NCBI RefSeq assembly: GCF_014197535.1
Contig: NZ_JACIFV010000002.1
Location: 62,001 to 126,000, forward strand
DNA: 64,000 nucleotides
Direction of reading: 5' to 3'
From: Rhizobium aethiopicum
GTDB taxonomy: Bacteria; Pseudomonadota; Alphaproteobacteria; Rhizobiales; Rhizobiaceae
Position numbers and translations under genes: made by a program. Below are positions 1 through 8,906 of the stretch, one piece after another. Position 1 is the first letter of the stretch, and the number at the start of each line of letters is the position of its first letter. The notes under the pieces were generated by a model, which saw only the letters and a program-made list of their open reading frames with translations, did not search any database and was not told the origin of the DNA.

Positions 1-975
1 CGCATTTGCGGCGCTAAGGGCCGTTTCCCCGGCAGTTATTGCGGCCGCCGAGGCAGAAAAATAGGCATCCGCCATCGCCGCCTCTACAGGATTGACCTGG
101 GCAATATCGAGTTTGCGGCCCGCCCGCTCCAGAGCTGCCGCCGTGATTTCGATGCCGACCGCGTGTTCGCCGAGCCGGGAGGGGAAGACGGTGCGATCGC
201 CAATGGCTGTCATCAGGTCGGCCCATGCGGCTCGCGCGATGCCGAGGCCTACGCCCGCCTTAAGCAGCAGGCCGAGCGAAATGCCCGTCGAATATGCGGA
301 CGAGGGGGCCGGCGCGATTGTGCCGACATCGACATGCACTGCGCCGGCGATCGTCGTTGCCGACCCATTGGTGCGCTGACCGAAACCGTCCCAATCATCG
401 ACCACCTGCACGTCCTCGCTGTTGCGGCTGAAGTAAAGCGTCACAGGGCGGCCGGGCGGAAGTGTGAGGTCAGCGGCAATCCAATCGGCGTAGAGAATAC
501 CGGGCGCCTGCCGCATCCGTCCGCTCAGGCGGTACCCCGATCCTTCTGGCGACAGCTCGCTGCCGTCGGCAACGGCTGCGCCGGCGAAGCGGTCGCCGAG
601 CAGCACACGGGTAAAGAGCGATGCCTTCAGATCCTCGGGCGCCTGGGTGCGGAGGGTTTCCAGGACGGAAAAGTGATTTTCCAGGGTCTCGCCGATCGAG
701 GCGTCGGCCTCGGCAATGATCGCGATGATTTCGGCAAGCAGGGCGTTCGGCACGTCGAGCCCTTCATGTTCGGGCGGAACAGAGATTGCCGTCAAACCCG
801 AGACCGACAGCGCGTCGAGCTCGGCAAAAGGCAGGATGCGGTTGATATCGCGCTCGCTTGCCTGGTGACGGAATGTGTCGGCGAGGTTGCGAGCCGTGGA
901 TATCGCCTCCTCTTCGTTTTCGATGCGGCGTGCCGGTGGCCGGATGCGGTCTTGAAACTGCGATACTGTTCCCAT
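1..975 (-). CDS. Acyl-CoA-dehydrogenase-fold flavin monooxygenase (DszC/SfnB-like), C-terminus cut by window edge
   Basis: Reading the minus strand from the ATG at 975 gives 325 codons without a stop down to base 1, so the 3' end lies outside the window. The product begins MGTVSQFQDRIRPPARRIEN and has an all-helical N-terminal part, then a beta-domain segment around residues 130-200 with a glycine-rich flavin-contact stretch (RTNGSATT, about residue 200). That pattern is typical of the acyl-CoA dehydrogenase superfamily, and the latter stretch resembles the DszC/SfnB flavin-dependent monooxygenase branch used in organosulfur metabolism. Family members are about 400 residues, so roughly 75-80 residues are missing. 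The substrate cannot be told; a true acyl-CoA dehydrogenase is the alternative. A long open frame on the other strand (163-1113) is its shadow. Confidence 0.75.
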   Translation of the reverse strand, partial: MGTVSQFQDRIRPPARRIENEEEAISTARNLADTFRHQASERDINRILPFAELDALSVSGLTAISVPPEHEGLDVPNALLAEIIAIIAEADASIGETLENHFSVLETLRTQAPEDLKASLFTRVLLGDRFAGAAVADGSELSPEGSGYRLSGRMRQAPGILYADWIAADLTLPPGRPVTLYFSRNSEDVQVVDDWDGFGQRTNGSATTIAGAVHVDVGTIAPAPSSAYSTGISLGLLLKAGVGLGIARAAWADLMTAIGDRTVFPSRLGEHAVGIEITAAALERAGRKLDIAQVNPVEAAMADAYFSASAAAITAGETALSAANA

Positions 976-1138
976 CGCTCACTCTTTCCTCGACGGGTGA
1001 CAGGAGTGAGGGATTTTCCTCCGGATGATAAGAACGGTTTTTCCAGAAAAACCCAAAGCTTCGAATTTTCTCACCAACTTGATCGCCTCGCCTTGCACTC
1101 TACTTATGGTTAACCGGGCTATCCAATTGAGGAATATG

Positions 1139-1915
1139 ATGGGTGAAGCACTTGCTCGCCATAGCGAGGTTTGGAAAATGGGGCGCCAGCCGAGACCGCG
1201 CCTGACGCTGGATATCGCCGAGATTCCAACTTATGCGATCGGCGACATTCACGGCCGCTACGACCTGCTTCTGAAAGCTGAGGAGGCGATTCTGCAAGAT
1301 GGCGCGCGATTGCCCGGGCAAAAGCTGATCGTGACGCTGGGTGACTATATCGACCGGGGCCCGGAATCGGCACAGGTCATCACTCACCTCATGGAGCCGC
1401 CGCCTGACGGTTTCGACCGTATCTGTCTTGCCGGTAATCACGAGATCGCCATGCTCGATTATGTCGACGGCTGGCTCCCTTATGACGACTGGATGCGGAT
1501 GGGATCGGCGGAATCGCTTAAATCCTATGGGCTCGATCCGGAGCATCTGCCGCTCGTCTTCCCCTCCGGCGCGCAGCTCGACGCCTTTCTGCGGCAGTCG
1601 CTGCCGCATACGCATATCGATTTCATGCGGGCGCTGCCGATCATGCTGGACACACCGAGCGTGGTGTTCGTGCATGCCGGCATCGATCCGATGCTGCCGC
1701 TCTCCGCGCAGACGGAGGACGACCTGGTCCTTATCCGCCACCGCTTTCTCGAAAGCAGGGTTCCTTTGCCGAAACTCGTCGTGCACGGCCATACGCCCAG
1801 CGACGAGCCCGACATTCGCCCGAGGCGGCTCAATCTCGATACACGCGCCTTTCGCAGCGGCAAGCTGACCGTCGCACGGTTCTGGCAGGGCCGGGTGCAT
1901 CTGTTTTCCACCTGA
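1139..1915 (+). CDS. Calcineurin-like metallophosphoesterase (PPP-type serine/threonine phosphatase or Ap4A hydrolase family)
   Basis: A 258-residue cytoplasmic protein with the complete PPP metallophosphatase signature: GDIHGRYDLL (about residue 38), GDYIDRGPES (about 72), GNHEIAML (about 101), VHAGID (about 178) and VHGHTPS (about 217). These supply the Asp, His and Asn ligands for the two metal ions. The family removes phosphate from serine/threonine phosphoproteins or cleaves dinucleoside polyphosphates; sequence alone does not separate these. I chose the ATG at 1139 because a GAGGA motif lies about six bases upstream; ATGs at 1136 and 1178 are alternatives. It stands alone between oppositely oriented genes, so no operon partner suggests a substrate. 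Confidence 0.85.
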   Translation: MGEALARHSEVWKMGRQPRPRLTLDIAEIPTYAIGDIHGRYDLLLKAEEAILQDGARLPGQKLIVTLGDYIDRGPESAQVITHLMEPPPDGFDRICLAGNHEIAMLDYVDGWLPYDDWMRMGSAESLKSYGLDPEHLPLVFPSGAQLDAFLRQSLPHTHIDFMRALPIMLDTPSVVFVHAGIDPMLPLSAQTEDDLVLIRHRFLESRVPLPKLVVHGHTPSDEPDIRPRRLNLDTRAFRSGKLTVARFWQGRVHLFST

Positions 1916-2012
1916 CATCGTCCCAGCACGAGGCTGTGTCATAAAGCGCGTCGCAATCTTTCAGATTCTCCCCTGCGCTTGAGTCTTAGTTTTCAAAACA
2001 TGTCGTTGCCGC

Positions 2013-2032
2013 AAAACCGCTGCACACTTTTG
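2013..2032. repeat. Short interspersed repeat, copy 1
   Basis: The 20-mer aaaaccgctgcacacttttg lies between the convergent phosphoesterase and RND permease genes. It matches 19 of 20 bases at 11711-11730, where the copy sits inside a GCAATTCC/GGAATTGC palindrome. Intergenic location in both cases points to a dispersed rhizobial repeat rather than a coding remnant. Confidence 0.5.
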
Positions 2033-2049
2033 CCGACAGGCTAGAGTGA

Positions 2050-5000
2050 TCAGACTGTCTCCCTTTCGGCCGGAACGGCTTCGACAGGCCTTTCAACCAA
2101 GCGGCTGCGGCGTCGGCCGCGCAACACGACGTAGAAGACCGGCGTCAGGAACAGGCCGAAGAGCGTCACGCCGAGCATGCCCGAGAAAACGGCTGTTCCG
2201 AGTGACTGACGCATTTCGGCGCCGGGGCCGGTGGCGATGGCAAGCGGCAGAACGCCGAAGATGAAGGCGAATGCCGTCATCAGAATCGGGCGCAGGCGAA
2301 GATGGCTGGCCTCGATTGCGGCCTCCACCGGCGATTTGCCTTCCTCTTCCGCCTGTCTTGCAAATTCGACGATCAGAATGGCGTTCTTCGCCGCCAGTCC
2401 GATCAGGACGATCAGGCCGATCTGGGTCAGGACGTTGTTGTCCATGCCTCTTACCCACACTCCAATCAGCGCCGCGAGTACCGCAAGCGGAACGATGAGA
2501 ATGATCGCAAGGGGCAGAACCCAGCTTTCATATTGGGCGGCCAGCGCCAGGAAGACGAAAATGACGGAGAGGGCGAAGATATAGACGGCGGTGTTGCCGG
2601 TATGAGTCTCCTGATAGGCGAGTTCCGTCCATTCGAAAGTCGTTCCCGGCGGCAGGATCTTGGCGGCCAGTTCCTCCATCTTTTTGATGGCATCGCCGGT
2701 CGAGGTGCCGGGCGTCGGATTGCCTTGGAGCGGCACCGAGACATACATGTTATAGCGCTGGACAAGCGCCGGTCCGCTGGAATCCTGAATGTCCATCAGC
2801 GTTCCCAAGGGCACGAGCGCACCGGTGGCCGAGCGCACCTTCAGGGCGAGGATGTCTTCCTTGTCCATGCGGTATTGTCGGTCGGCCTGGGCGCGGACCT
2901 GGTAGACACGGCCAAACGCGTTGAAATCATTGACGTAAGCGACGCCGAGATTGATCGAAAGCGCATTGAAGATATTGGGGATCGGCACGTTCAGGAAGCG
3001 CGCCTTGTCGCGGTCGATCGACAGGAAATATTGCGGACTGGCATCGGAGAACGTCGTAAAGACACCGGTGAGACCCTCGGTCGTAGCCGCCGCCCCCATC
3101 ATCTGGCGGGCAAGGCCGAGCACGCGCGTCATATCAGGGTTTTCAAGATCGGAAATCTGCATCTTGAAGCCGCCGGAGTTGCCGACGCCGCGCACGGACG
3201 GCGGCGGGATGGCAATGATGAAGGCTTCCTGGATGCTCTGCAGCTTGCCGAAGAGTTCGCCGATGATCTTGTTGGCGTTCTCTCCGCCTTCCTCGCGTTC
3301 GGCAAAGGATTTGAACGGAACGAAGACAACGCCCGAATTCGAAGCATTGGTAAACGTCGCTCCGCTGAAGCCGGCAAACTGCACGGCGTTGCCGACGCCG
3401 GGCACGGTTCGGGCGATATCGCCCACCTTTTTGACGACTGCATCGGTACGCGCAAGCGAGGCACCGTCGGGAAGCTGCACGACGATGATCGCGTAACCCT
3501 GGTCCATAGTGGGGATGAAGCCCGAGGGAACCCTGGTGCTCATGTACCATGTTGCGCCCAGAAGGGTGGCAAAGGCCAGCATCGAGCAGGTCAGGCCTAC
3601 CCAGCTTCTGACAAGGTGCCGGACAATCCATGAGTAGCCCGAACTCATCCGGTCGAAACCGCGATTGAAGCCGCTTGCAAGACCTGTCCCCAGCCGTGAG
3701 GCGATGCTCTTGCGCTTCGTCTGGTGATCATGGGCTTTCAGCAATATGCCCGCGAGGGCCGGCGAAAGCGTCAGGGAGTTCAAGGCCGATATGGCAGTGG
3801 TGACGGAGATCGTCACGGCGAACTGCCTGTAGAACTGGCCCGATATGCCGGGGATGAAAGCCGTCGGCACGAATACCGCGATCAGGACCAGCGAGATCGC
3901 CACGACAGCGGTTCCGACTTCGTCCATCGTCACGTGCGACGCCTGCCTCGGCGTCATTCCGCGCGCCAGATTTCGCTCGACGTTTTCCACCACCACGATC
4001 GCATCGTCGACGACGATGCCGATCGCCAGCACGAGGCCGAAGAGCGTCAGCATGTTGAGCGAAAAGCCGAAGGCGAGCAGAACCGCGAAGGTGCCGATCA
4101 GCGATACGGGAATGGCGACGATCGGTATGATCGCGGTCCGCCAGGATTGCAGGAAAACCAGAACGACGATCGCCACCAGGATGGCCGCTTCGGCGATGGT
4201 TCTATAGACCTCGTTGATCGAGTCCGAGATGAATTCGGTCGTGTCGTAAACGATGCGATATTCCAGGCCTTCCGGGAAATTCTGGGAGATATCCTTCATC
4301 AGCGTCTGGACCTGGTGGGCCGTGTCGAGCGCATTGGTTCCCGGCCGGGCGAAGATGCCGAGCGCGACCGCAGGGTCGTTGTTGAGATAGCTGTTGGTGA
4401 CGTAGTCCTGGGCGCCAAGTTCGATGCGGGCCACATCCTGCAGCTGCACGAGCCGGCCTGCTCCCGTCGATTTGACGATGACATAGCGAAACTCGCGCAC
4501 ATCGGAGAAGCGCCCGTCCGTTCGCACCGTATATTCGAACGCGTTCCTGCCGGTCACCGGCGGTGCGCCGATCTTGCCGCCCGATACCTGGACGTTCTGG
4601 TCCCTCAAGGCCGAAACGACGTCGTCGGACGTCATGCCGTAGGCGGAGAGCTTTTCCGGATCGAGCCAGATGCGCATCGAATACTGGCGTTCGCCGAAGA
4701 TCTGCACGTCGCCGACGCCGTCGAGACGCACGAGCACGTCGCGGATGCGGTTGCGGGCGTAGTTGGAGACGTAGAGCTGGTCGTAGCGATGCGATGGCGA
4801 CAGGAGGTGCACCACCATCATCAGGTCGGGCGAGCTCTTGTCCGTGGTCACGCCGAGGCGCTGGACTTCCTCGGGAAGGCGGGGAAGGGCGATGGAAACG
4901 CGATTCTGGACTAGGACTTGCACCTTATCGAGATCGGTGCCGAGCTTGAAAGTGATCGTCAGCGACATGGCGCCGTCGGCGCTGGAATAGGAAGACATGT

Positions 5001-5235
5001 AAAGCATGTCTTCGACGCCGTTGATCTGCTGCTCGAGTGGGGTCGAAACGGTGTCGGCGATGGTCTGCGGGTCGGCGCCCGGATAGGAGGTGCGCACGAC
5101 GATGGTGGGCGGCGCGATCTCCGGATATTGAGAGACCGGCAGCTGCGTATAGGCGATGCCGCCGACGACCAGAAAGAGGATGGAAATGACGGCCGCGAAG
5201 ATCGGCCGGTCCACGAAAAAGTGCGCAAATCTCAT
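2050..5235 (-). CDS. RND multidrug efflux permease, HAE-1 (AcrB/MexB) family
   Basis: A 1061-residue inner-membrane pump subunit of normal family length. It starts MRFAHFFVDRPIFA, the usual RND N-terminal helix. The proton-relay acidic pair is present in TM4 (GIVVDDAIVVVENVERN, near residue 407) and the relay lysine in TM10 (GLAAKNAILIVEFA, near residue 945). Two large periplasmic loops lie between TM1/TM2 and TM7/TM8. It would export amphiphilic drugs or plant-derived compounds by proton antiport in a complex with the adaptor encoded just upstream, whose stop codon overlaps this ATG (ATGA). No outer-membrane factor gene is nearby, so a TolC-like protein encoded elsewhere must be shared. The natural substrate is unknown. 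Confidence 0.95.
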   Translation of the reverse strand: MRFAHFFVDRPIFAAVISILFLVVGGIAYTQLPVSQYPEIAPPTIVVRTSYPGADPQTIADTVSTPLEQQINGVEDMLYMSSYSSADGAMSLTITFKLGTDLDKVQVLVQNRVSIALPRLPEEVQRLGVTTDKSSPDLMMVVHLLSPSHRYDQLYVSNYARNRIRDVLVRLDGVGDVQIFGERQYSMRIWLDPEKLSAYGMTSDDVVSALRDQNVQVSGGKIGAPPVTGRNAFEYTVRTDGRFSDVREFRYVIVKSTGAGRLVQLQDVARIELGAQDYVTNSYLNNDPAVALGIFARPGTNALDTAHQVQTLMKDISQNFPEGLEYRIVYDTTEFISDSINEVYRTIAEAAILVAIVVLVFLQSWRTAIIPIVAIPVSLIGTFAVLLAFGFSLNMLTLFGLVLAIGIVVDDAIVVVENVERNLARGMTPRQASHVTMDEVGTAVVAISLVLIAVFVPTAFIPGISGQFYRQFAVTISVTTAISALNSLTLSPALAGILLKAHDHQTKRKSIASRLGTGLASGFNRGFDRMSSGYSWIVRHLVRSWVGLTCSMLAFATLLGATWYMSTRVPSGFIPTMDQGYAIIVVQLPDGASLARTDAVVKKVGDIARTVPGVGNAVQFAGFSGATFTNASNSGVVFVPFKSFAEREEGGENANKIIGELFGKLQSIQEAFIIAIPPPSVRGVGNSGGFKMQISDLENPDMTRVLGLARQMMGAAATTEGLTGVFTTFSDASPQYFLSIDRDKARFLNVPIPNIFNALSINLGVAYVNDFNAFGRVYQVRAQADRQYRMDKEDILALKVRSATGALVPLGTLMDIQDSSGPALVQRYNMYVSVPLQGNPTPGTSTGDAIKKMEELAAKILPPGTTFEWTELAYQETHTGNTAVYIFALSVIFVFLALAAQYESWVLPLAIILIVPLAVLAALIGVWVRGMDNNVLTQIGLIVLIGLAAKNAILIVEFARQAEEEGKSPVEAAIEASHLRLRPILMTAFAFIFGVLPLAIATGPGAEMRQSLGTAVFSGMLGVTLFGLFLTPVFYVVLRGRRRSRLVERPVEAVPAERETV

Positions 5236-6410
5236 TGTCCGGTCTCCGCATTCGCGGATTCAGGCGCAGTGTCCTGCCGCTCCTGCGGCAGTTCGCTCAT
5301 CTGCGGGGTGATGGTCGAACCGGGCCGGGCGCGTATCACGCCGTTGACGATGATGGTTTCGCTGCCGTCGAGACCCTCGCGTATGACGCGATAGCCATAG
5401 AGCCGTGGTCCGGGTCGCACGGGCTTGGTCGAAACCTTGCCTTGCGCATCGACGAGATAGACGACGCGTTCATTCTGGTCCGAGCCGATCGCTTCGTCGG
5501 GGACGAGAACGGCCTTGTAAGTGTTGGAGGCTTCGACCTGAACACGGCCGAAGAGGCCAGGCTGGAGGATGAAATCGGGATTTGGGAGACGGGCGCGGAT
5601 GCGGATGGTGCCGCTCTCGTTGTCCACCCGGTTCTCGGCGAAATCGAGCTTGCCCTTGAAGGGTTTGGCGGTCGGGTCCGAGATCGTGACGGAAACATCC
5701 ACGCCGCCGCCGCCCATTTGTAGGTCCTTGCCCTGCTTGCGCGCCGTGTCGGCGAAATTCAGTAGGCGGCGCTCATCCACGTCGAAATAAAAATCAATCG
5801 GATCGAGGGAAACGATGGTGGTGAGCACCGTCTGATCGGCCTGCACGAGGTTGCCGGGCGAGATCAGGCGGCGATCGATGCGGCCGCTGAGCGGCGCTTT
5901 GATCTCCGTATATTCCAAATCGAGGGCCGCGCGGTCGGCTGCGGCTTGCGCGCCGCGGACATTGGCCTCGGCCGAATCGAACTCGCGGCGGCGGTCGTCC
6001 AGCGTCTGCGCGGACTGGCTGCCGCTTGACGCGAGTGATTGGGCGCGCTTGTACTGCGCATCGGCAAAAACGAGGGCGGATTGCGATGCTTCGAGCGCCG
6101 CCTTCGCCTGGTTGAGTGCTGTTATAAACGGCCGCTGGTCGATGACGAAGAGCAGGTCGCCCTGCTTGACCAAGGCGCCGTCTTCGAAATGAACTTCCTG
6201 CAGGTAGCCGCCGACGCGGGAGCGGACCGAGACTTCGTCAACCGGCTGGAAGCGGCCGATGAACTCGTCATTGTCGACGACATCGCGCACCACGGGTTTT
6301 GCGACGGTGACGGGAGGCGGAGCGGACGGTGCGCCCTGCGCCATCGCGGCCAGAGGCATGAACGTGGCGATGCAGCCGAGCATCAATATCCGTCGAAGCG
6401 CGAAAGTCAT
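5232..6410 (-). CDS. RND efflux periplasmic adaptor (membrane fusion protein, AcrA/MexA type)
   Basis: A 392-residue membrane fusion protein. An N-terminal signal sequence (hydrophobic residues about 5-23, ending AMAQ) is followed by the first lipoyl half (FEDGALVKQGDLLFVID, about residues 75-92). A long alpha-hairpin rich in Ala, Gln and Arg spans about 95-165, then the second lipoyl half (EIKAPLSGRIDRRL) and beta-barrel and membrane-proximal domains. The Cys at residue 13 is inside the hydrophobic core and is not a convincing lipobox. It bridges the permease and a TolC-like channel. Its stop overlaps the permease start by four bases, so the two are translationally coupled. No regulator gene is adjacent, unlike most such operons. 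Confidence 0.93.
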   Translation of the reverse strand: MTFALRRILMLGCIATFMPLAAMAQGAPSAPPPVTVAKPVVRDVVDNDEFIGRFQPVDEVSVRSRVGGYLQEVHFEDGALVKQGDLLFVIDQRPFITALNQAKAALEASQSALVFADAQYKRAQSLASSGSQSAQTLDDRRREFDSAEANVRGAQAAADRAALDLEYTEIKAPLSGRIDRRLISPGNLVQADQTVLTTIVSLDPIDFYFDVDERRLLNFADTARKQGKDLQMGGGGVDVSVTISDPTAKPFKGKLDFAENRVDNESGTIRIRARLPNPDFILQPGLFGRVQVEASNTYKAVLVPDEAIGSDQNERVVYLVDAQGKVSTKPVRPGPRLYGYRVIREGLDGSETIIVNGVIRARPGSTITPQMSELPQERQDTAPESANAETGQ

Positions 6411-6669
6411 ATCGGTCCCTCCAATCGCGGCGGCCGATCGACTGCCACCGAACTTAAGATGAAGTGATGCTATTCATGTCTTGCTGCTTTGAACGAAAGC
6501 CTTGGGCTCCCGTGATCTCCCCGGCGCTCAATCGTTGGAAGGGAAAGCCGGTATGCGATGCACAATGGAAAATCGTAACGCTATGGAACGGGATATAAGC
6601 GGCAGCGACGAAAAATAGCAAATGCCAATTATTCGCTTTTCTGGATTCCATGAACTTCATGGAGCGGCA

Positions 6670-8211
6670 TCAGCTTTCGACGATCTCATCTCGGCCGGGC
6701 GGCAGAACGGCAAGCTCAGCCCAATCAAGCTCCTGTTCCAGCATGTGAAAGACGTCGTCGTCGATCTCGCCGGCGCGGCGCATCGCGGCCAGTTTGCGGC
6801 GTTTCGCACCGATGATATTGCGGCGCTGTTTGTCGAGCCTGCTGACCTCGCGCGGGTGTTTGCCGTCGGCGGCGATCTCGCGCTCGGAGGTATAGACGTC
6901 ACGCAGGATGCGGGTGGATTTGTCCTCGCCTTCGAGCTCGGCAAGCGCCGCGTCGATCAATGCCACGCGGGCTTTGGTGAGATCGCGGTTCAGGGATTTG
7001 TCCGGATCGAATTTCAGGAAGCGGATCAGCGGCCCGAGCGTCAGCCCCTGGACGATGAGCGTGCCGAGAACGACGGCCAGCGCGCTGAGCAGGATGATAT
7101 CGCGATCATGGAAGTCGATCGGCAGGGCGAGCGCAGTTGCCAGCGTGACGAGACCGCGCATGCCGCACCAGCCGGCAAGCAGGCTCGCGGCAAATGTGGG
7201 AGCGGCTTGTGTCGTGAGACCGCGCTCGGTAAGAAAAGTGATGGCGCGGTTATAGACGAGCACCCAGGCCAGGCGCACGACGATGACGGTGATGAAGACC
7301 GCGGTTGCCAAGGTGATCGCAAAATTCAGCCGGCCGGGATCGAGATCGAGGACGATCTGGCGGACCTGCAAGCCCATCAGCAGGAAGGCGAGCACGTTAA
7401 GCAGGAAAACCGCGGCCTCCCAAACTGAATAGGAATGAATGCGGTGGCGGGCCGTCTGCCGCTCCGGCATGTAGCGGGCGATCACCATGGCATATGCGAC
7501 AATCGCCAGGATCGCCGAAAGGTGCAGTCGCTCGGCGATGATCCACGTGCCGAAGGTGGCGACGAACTCGAGCAGTGTGCCGCCGAGCGTGCCGGCGAGC
7601 TTCAGACCCACGATCATGTAGAGACGGCCGAGAAGATAACCGAGGATGAGGCCGCCCGGCGCTGCCAGCGTCAATTCTGCCAGAATGCCGGTGAAGAAGG
7701 CGGGATTGGTGGCGGCCGCCACTGCGGCGCTGAAGATGAGGAGCGCGACGGCGTCATTGAGCAGGCTCTCGCCCTTGAGGATTACGTAGGTCTGGCGCGG
7801 CAGATTGAAGCGGTCGAGCATGACGGTCGCCGCGACCGCATCCGGCGGCGCCACGATGGCGCCGAGTGCGACGGCCACGGCAAGCGGCAGGCCGGCCATT
7901 GCGACGCCGACGGCGGCGACGGCCGCGGCCGTCAAAATGACGGCGATTGCGGCGAGCGAAAAGAGCGGCAGCCAGTTGCGCCTCAACGTCCTTGGCGGCA
8001 AATCGTAAGCGGCATCGAAAAGTACGGGTGCGATGAAAAGCGCCAGCGCCAGCCTGGGATCGATCGCCACCTCCGGCGCCCATGGGAAGGCCGCGACAAT
8101 GATGCCGGCGATCGCCAGCATGGTCGGATAAGGAACACGGAACTTCCTGGAGAATTGCAGGAAGATGATCGCCACCAAGAGCAGCGTCAGCATGCTTTCG
8201 AAGAACGCCAT
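6670..8211 (-). CDS. Na+/H+ antiporter, CPA1/NhaP-type
   Basis: A 513-residue membrane protein. About 12 hydrophobic segments occupy residues 1-390, followed by a charged cytosolic tail of about 120 residues. Family signatures are visible: GAIVAPPDAVAATVMLDR (about residues 135-155) and GESLLNDAVALLIF (about 165-180), which carry the transport Asp/Asn positions of NhaP/YjcE-type exchangers. It would exchange cytoplasmic sodium or potassium for protons in pH and salt homeostasis. It is monocistronic and separated by about 260 bp from the RND operon, which runs in the same direction. The cation preference cannot be read from sequence. Confidence 0.9.
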   Translation of the reverse strand: MAFFESMLTLLLVAIIFLQFSRKFRVPYPTMLAIAGIIVAAFPWAPEVAIDPRLALALFIAPVLFDAAYDLPPRTLRRNWLPLFSLAAIAVILTAAAVAAVGVAMAGLPLAVAVALGAIVAPPDAVAATVMLDRFNLPRQTYVILKGESLLNDAVALLIFSAAVAAATNPAFFTGILAELTLAAPGGLILGYLLGRLYMIVGLKLAGTLGGTLLEFVATFGTWIIAERLHLSAILAIVAYAMVIARYMPERQTARHRIHSYSVWEAAVFLLNVLAFLLMGLQVRQIVLDLDPGRLNFAITLATAVFITVIVVRLAWVLVYNRAITFLTERGLTTQAAPTFAASLLAGWCGMRGLVTLATALALPIDFHDRDIILLSALAVVLGTLIVQGLTLGPLIRFLKFDPDKSLNRDLTKARVALIDAALAELEGEDKSTRILRDVYTSEREIAADGKHPREVSRLDKQRRNIIGAKRRKLAAMRRAGEIDDDVFHMLEQELDWAELAVLPPGRDEIVES

Positions 8212-8406
8212 AGGCCCTCCAGACCATTTCAGCGGATGGTTCTTGCCAGAAACTAGGGCCAGGCGATGCCGCGGCTACCGTTCGAGCCTAAAGCTGTGAG
8301 GGACGGCAAGCTGCTGGCCCCGGCCTGCGGCATTTTGGCCGCGGTTGCAGAATCTGCGGCTTACGCTCTTGTGCGAGCGTCTGCGCTCAATATATGTGAG
8401 CACATC

Positions 8407-8420
8407 ATAAGTATGCTTAT
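8407..8420. promoter_or_regulatory. Candidate MarR operator upstream of marR-emrAB
   Basis: The sequence ATAAGTATGCTTAT has perfect 5-bp inverted arms (ATAAG/CTTAT). It lies in an AT-rich patch 22 bp before the MarR-family start codon. MarR proteins usually bind such short AT-rich palindromes and repress their own operon, so this is the likely autoregulatory site. No footprint is available. Confidence 0.4.
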
Positions 8421-8441
8421 AAATATCCGGCATAGGTTTCG

Positions 8442-8906
8442 ATGAACGCCACGCCTACACTCGGTTTCCTTCTCCACGATGTCGCACGACTGCTGCGCAA
8501 GCGCTTCGAGCAACGTGCTAAGTGTCTTGGGCTGACACGCTCGCAATGGCAGACGCTCGCCTACCTGTCGAACAACGAGGGCATCCACCAGAGCGGCCTT
8601 GCCGAAATTCTCGAAGTCGAGCCGATCACGCTGGTGCGCATTCTCGACAAGCTGGCCGAACGTGGGCTGATCGAGCGCCGCCAGCATCCGACTGACCGGC
8701 GGATCTGGCTGCTCTACATGCGCGACGAGGCGCATCCTCTGCTCGCCGAAATGCGCGAACTTGGCGATGTCACCCGTGCAGAGGCACTGGAAGGTGTCTC
8801 AGCCGAGCAGCGCGAGCTGCTTTTCCAGGTCCTGTCCGTAATGAAGACCAACCTGGTCCAGGCATGCCGGACCCCGGTTGACGAGAATGAGATGAACGAT
8901 GGCTGA
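8442..8906 (+). CDS. MarR-family transcriptional regulator (EmrR/MprA-like)
   Basis: A 154-residue winged-helix regulator. Helices at residues 1-30 (dimerisation) lead into the DNA-binding core: SQWQTLAYLSNNEGIHQSGLAE (about 35-56), the recognition region EVEPITLVRILDKLAERGLIERR (about 60-80), and a wing with the MarR signature DRRIWLLYM (about 85-95). It probably represses the pump genes behind it and is released by phenolic or antibiotic ligands, as is known for MarR/EmrR. Its stop codon overlaps the start of the HlyD-family gene by eight bases, giving the emrRAB gene order. A palindrome at 8407-8420 is the candidate operator. Confidence 0.9.
   Translation: MNATPTLGFLLHDVARLLRKRFEQRAKCLGLTRSQWQTLAYLSNNEGIHQSGLAEILEVEPITLVRILDKLAERGLIERRQHPTDRRIWLLYMRDEAHPLLAEMRELGDVTRAEALEGVSAEQRELLFQVLSVMKTNLVQACRTPVDENEMNDG

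Noticed and set aside
163..1113. 316-codon plus-strand open frame at the window start
   Set aside because: It is antisense to the acyl-CoA-dehydrogenase-like gene, which shows clear domain motifs; the plus-strand product has no family features.
2302..3633. 443-codon plus-strand open frame inside the first RND permease
   Set aside because: It is a high-GC shadow opposite a textbook RND gene and its translation is low-complexity Arg/Gly/Asp text.
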